Assembly (NCBI GenBank): GCA_025934385.1
Contig: JAICYE010000199.1
Location: 1 to 5,305 of the forward strand
Length of the DNA stretch: 5,305 bases
Source of the DNA: Acidimicrobiia bacterium
Lineage (GTDB): Bacteria; Actinomycetota; Acidimicrobiia; IMCC26256; BP-133
Reading direction: 5' to 3'
Position numbers and translations under genes: made by a program
The notes under the pieces: generated by a model
Told to the model about the DNA's origin: nothing
What the model saw: only the letters and a program-made list of their open reading frames with translations
The model's database searches: none
Part shown: positions 5,072-5,305 of the stretch, one piece after another
Position numbering within the stretch: the first letter of the stretch is position 1
Layout of the letters: the number at the start of each line of letters is the position of its first letter

Positions 5072-5305
5072 ATGACCGGCCCGATCTCGGCGTCGGCCCC
5101 CATCGGGGAAACCGGCAAGTCCCTCAGCTTCAGCACCGGCCTGCTCGCCCCCCAGGCGGACGGCGCCGTGGTCGTCTCCATCGAAGCGACCACGGTCCTC
5201 GTGACCGCCCAGGCCAGCCGGGGCATCCGGGAGGGGATCGACTTCTTCCCCCTCACCGTCGACGTGGAAGAGCGGATGTACGCCGCCGGGAAGATCCCCG
5301 GCTCC
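5072..5305 (+). CDS. pnp: Polyribonucleotide nucleotidyltransferase, N-terminal part (runs off the right edge)
   Basis: PNPase is a trimeric 3'-to-5' phosphorolytic exoribonuclease of mRNA decay that also adds heteropolymeric tails in many actinobacteria. Only the first 78 codons are present, covering the start of the first RNase PH-like domain; the family normally has more than 700 residues. The conserved block is easily recognised: [16 protein letters not shown] (20-35), VLVTAQAS (42-49) and [27 protein letters not shown] (52-78). The ATG at 5072 has a good AGGAG at seven bases. Two departures from the common family pattern are visible: P27 in LAPQADG, where LARQADG is usual, and [11 protein letters not shown] (36-46), where a GDT-like turn is usual. 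It follows rpsO in the expected order, with a long stem-loop in between. Confidence 0.95.
   Translation, partial: MTGPISASAPIGETGKSLSFSTGLLAPQADGAVVVSIEATTVLVTAQASRGIREGIDFFPLTVDVEERMYAAGKIPGS

Noticed and set aside
1..5305. tRNA or rRNA genes, CRISPR arrays, insertion sequences, attachment sites or defence genes
   Set aside because: No cloverleaf, direct-repeat array, transposase motif or terminal inverted repeats were seen, and the plus-strand cluster is compact core-genome coding sequence.

Overview
The window looks like the chromosome of a high-GC actinobacterium, quite possibly an Acidimicrobiia-like lineage. That rests on the strong G/C preference at third codon positions, frequent GTG starts, the protein sequences, and the order ylxP-rbfA-nrnA-truB-ribF-rpsO-pnp, which is typical of Actinobacteria. 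The species cannot be fixed from this sequence alone.

Layout: positions 1-845 (minus strand) hold most of a membrane-anchored Tim44-like domain protein whose C-terminus runs off the left edge. Its reading frame is open to the edge. A 91-base divergent gap (846-936) carries candidate promoters for both directions. From 937 a compact plus-strand cluster begins: ylxP (DUF503), rbfA, nrnA-like DHH phosphoesterase, truB and ribF, with a 4-base overlap or gaps of 4-19 bases. A 131-base leader with an extended -10 box precedes rpsO. A 151-base, highly structured spacer separates rpsO from pnp, of which only the first 78 codons are present.

Together the genes serve RNA maturation and translation: RbfA matures the 30S subunit, S15 nucleates the 30S platform, TruB makes tRNA pseudouridine 55, NrnA-like enzymes degrade nanoRNA or pAp, PNPase degrades and tails RNA, and RibF makes FMN and FAD. 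This is a conserved core region and I see no new defence, mobile or biosynthetic system.

The most interesting content is non-coding. The rpsO-pnp spacer contains two mutually exclusive hairpins just after rpsO. It also contains a hairpin of about 25 base pairs upstream of pnp, which is a good candidate for an RNase III processing site like those known in other rpsO-pnp operons. The rpsO leader may hold an S15 autoregulatory element. Secondary points are possibly leaderless divergent GTG starts, a slippage-prone glycine tract in the Tim44-like gene, and the absence of infB directly upstream of ylxP.
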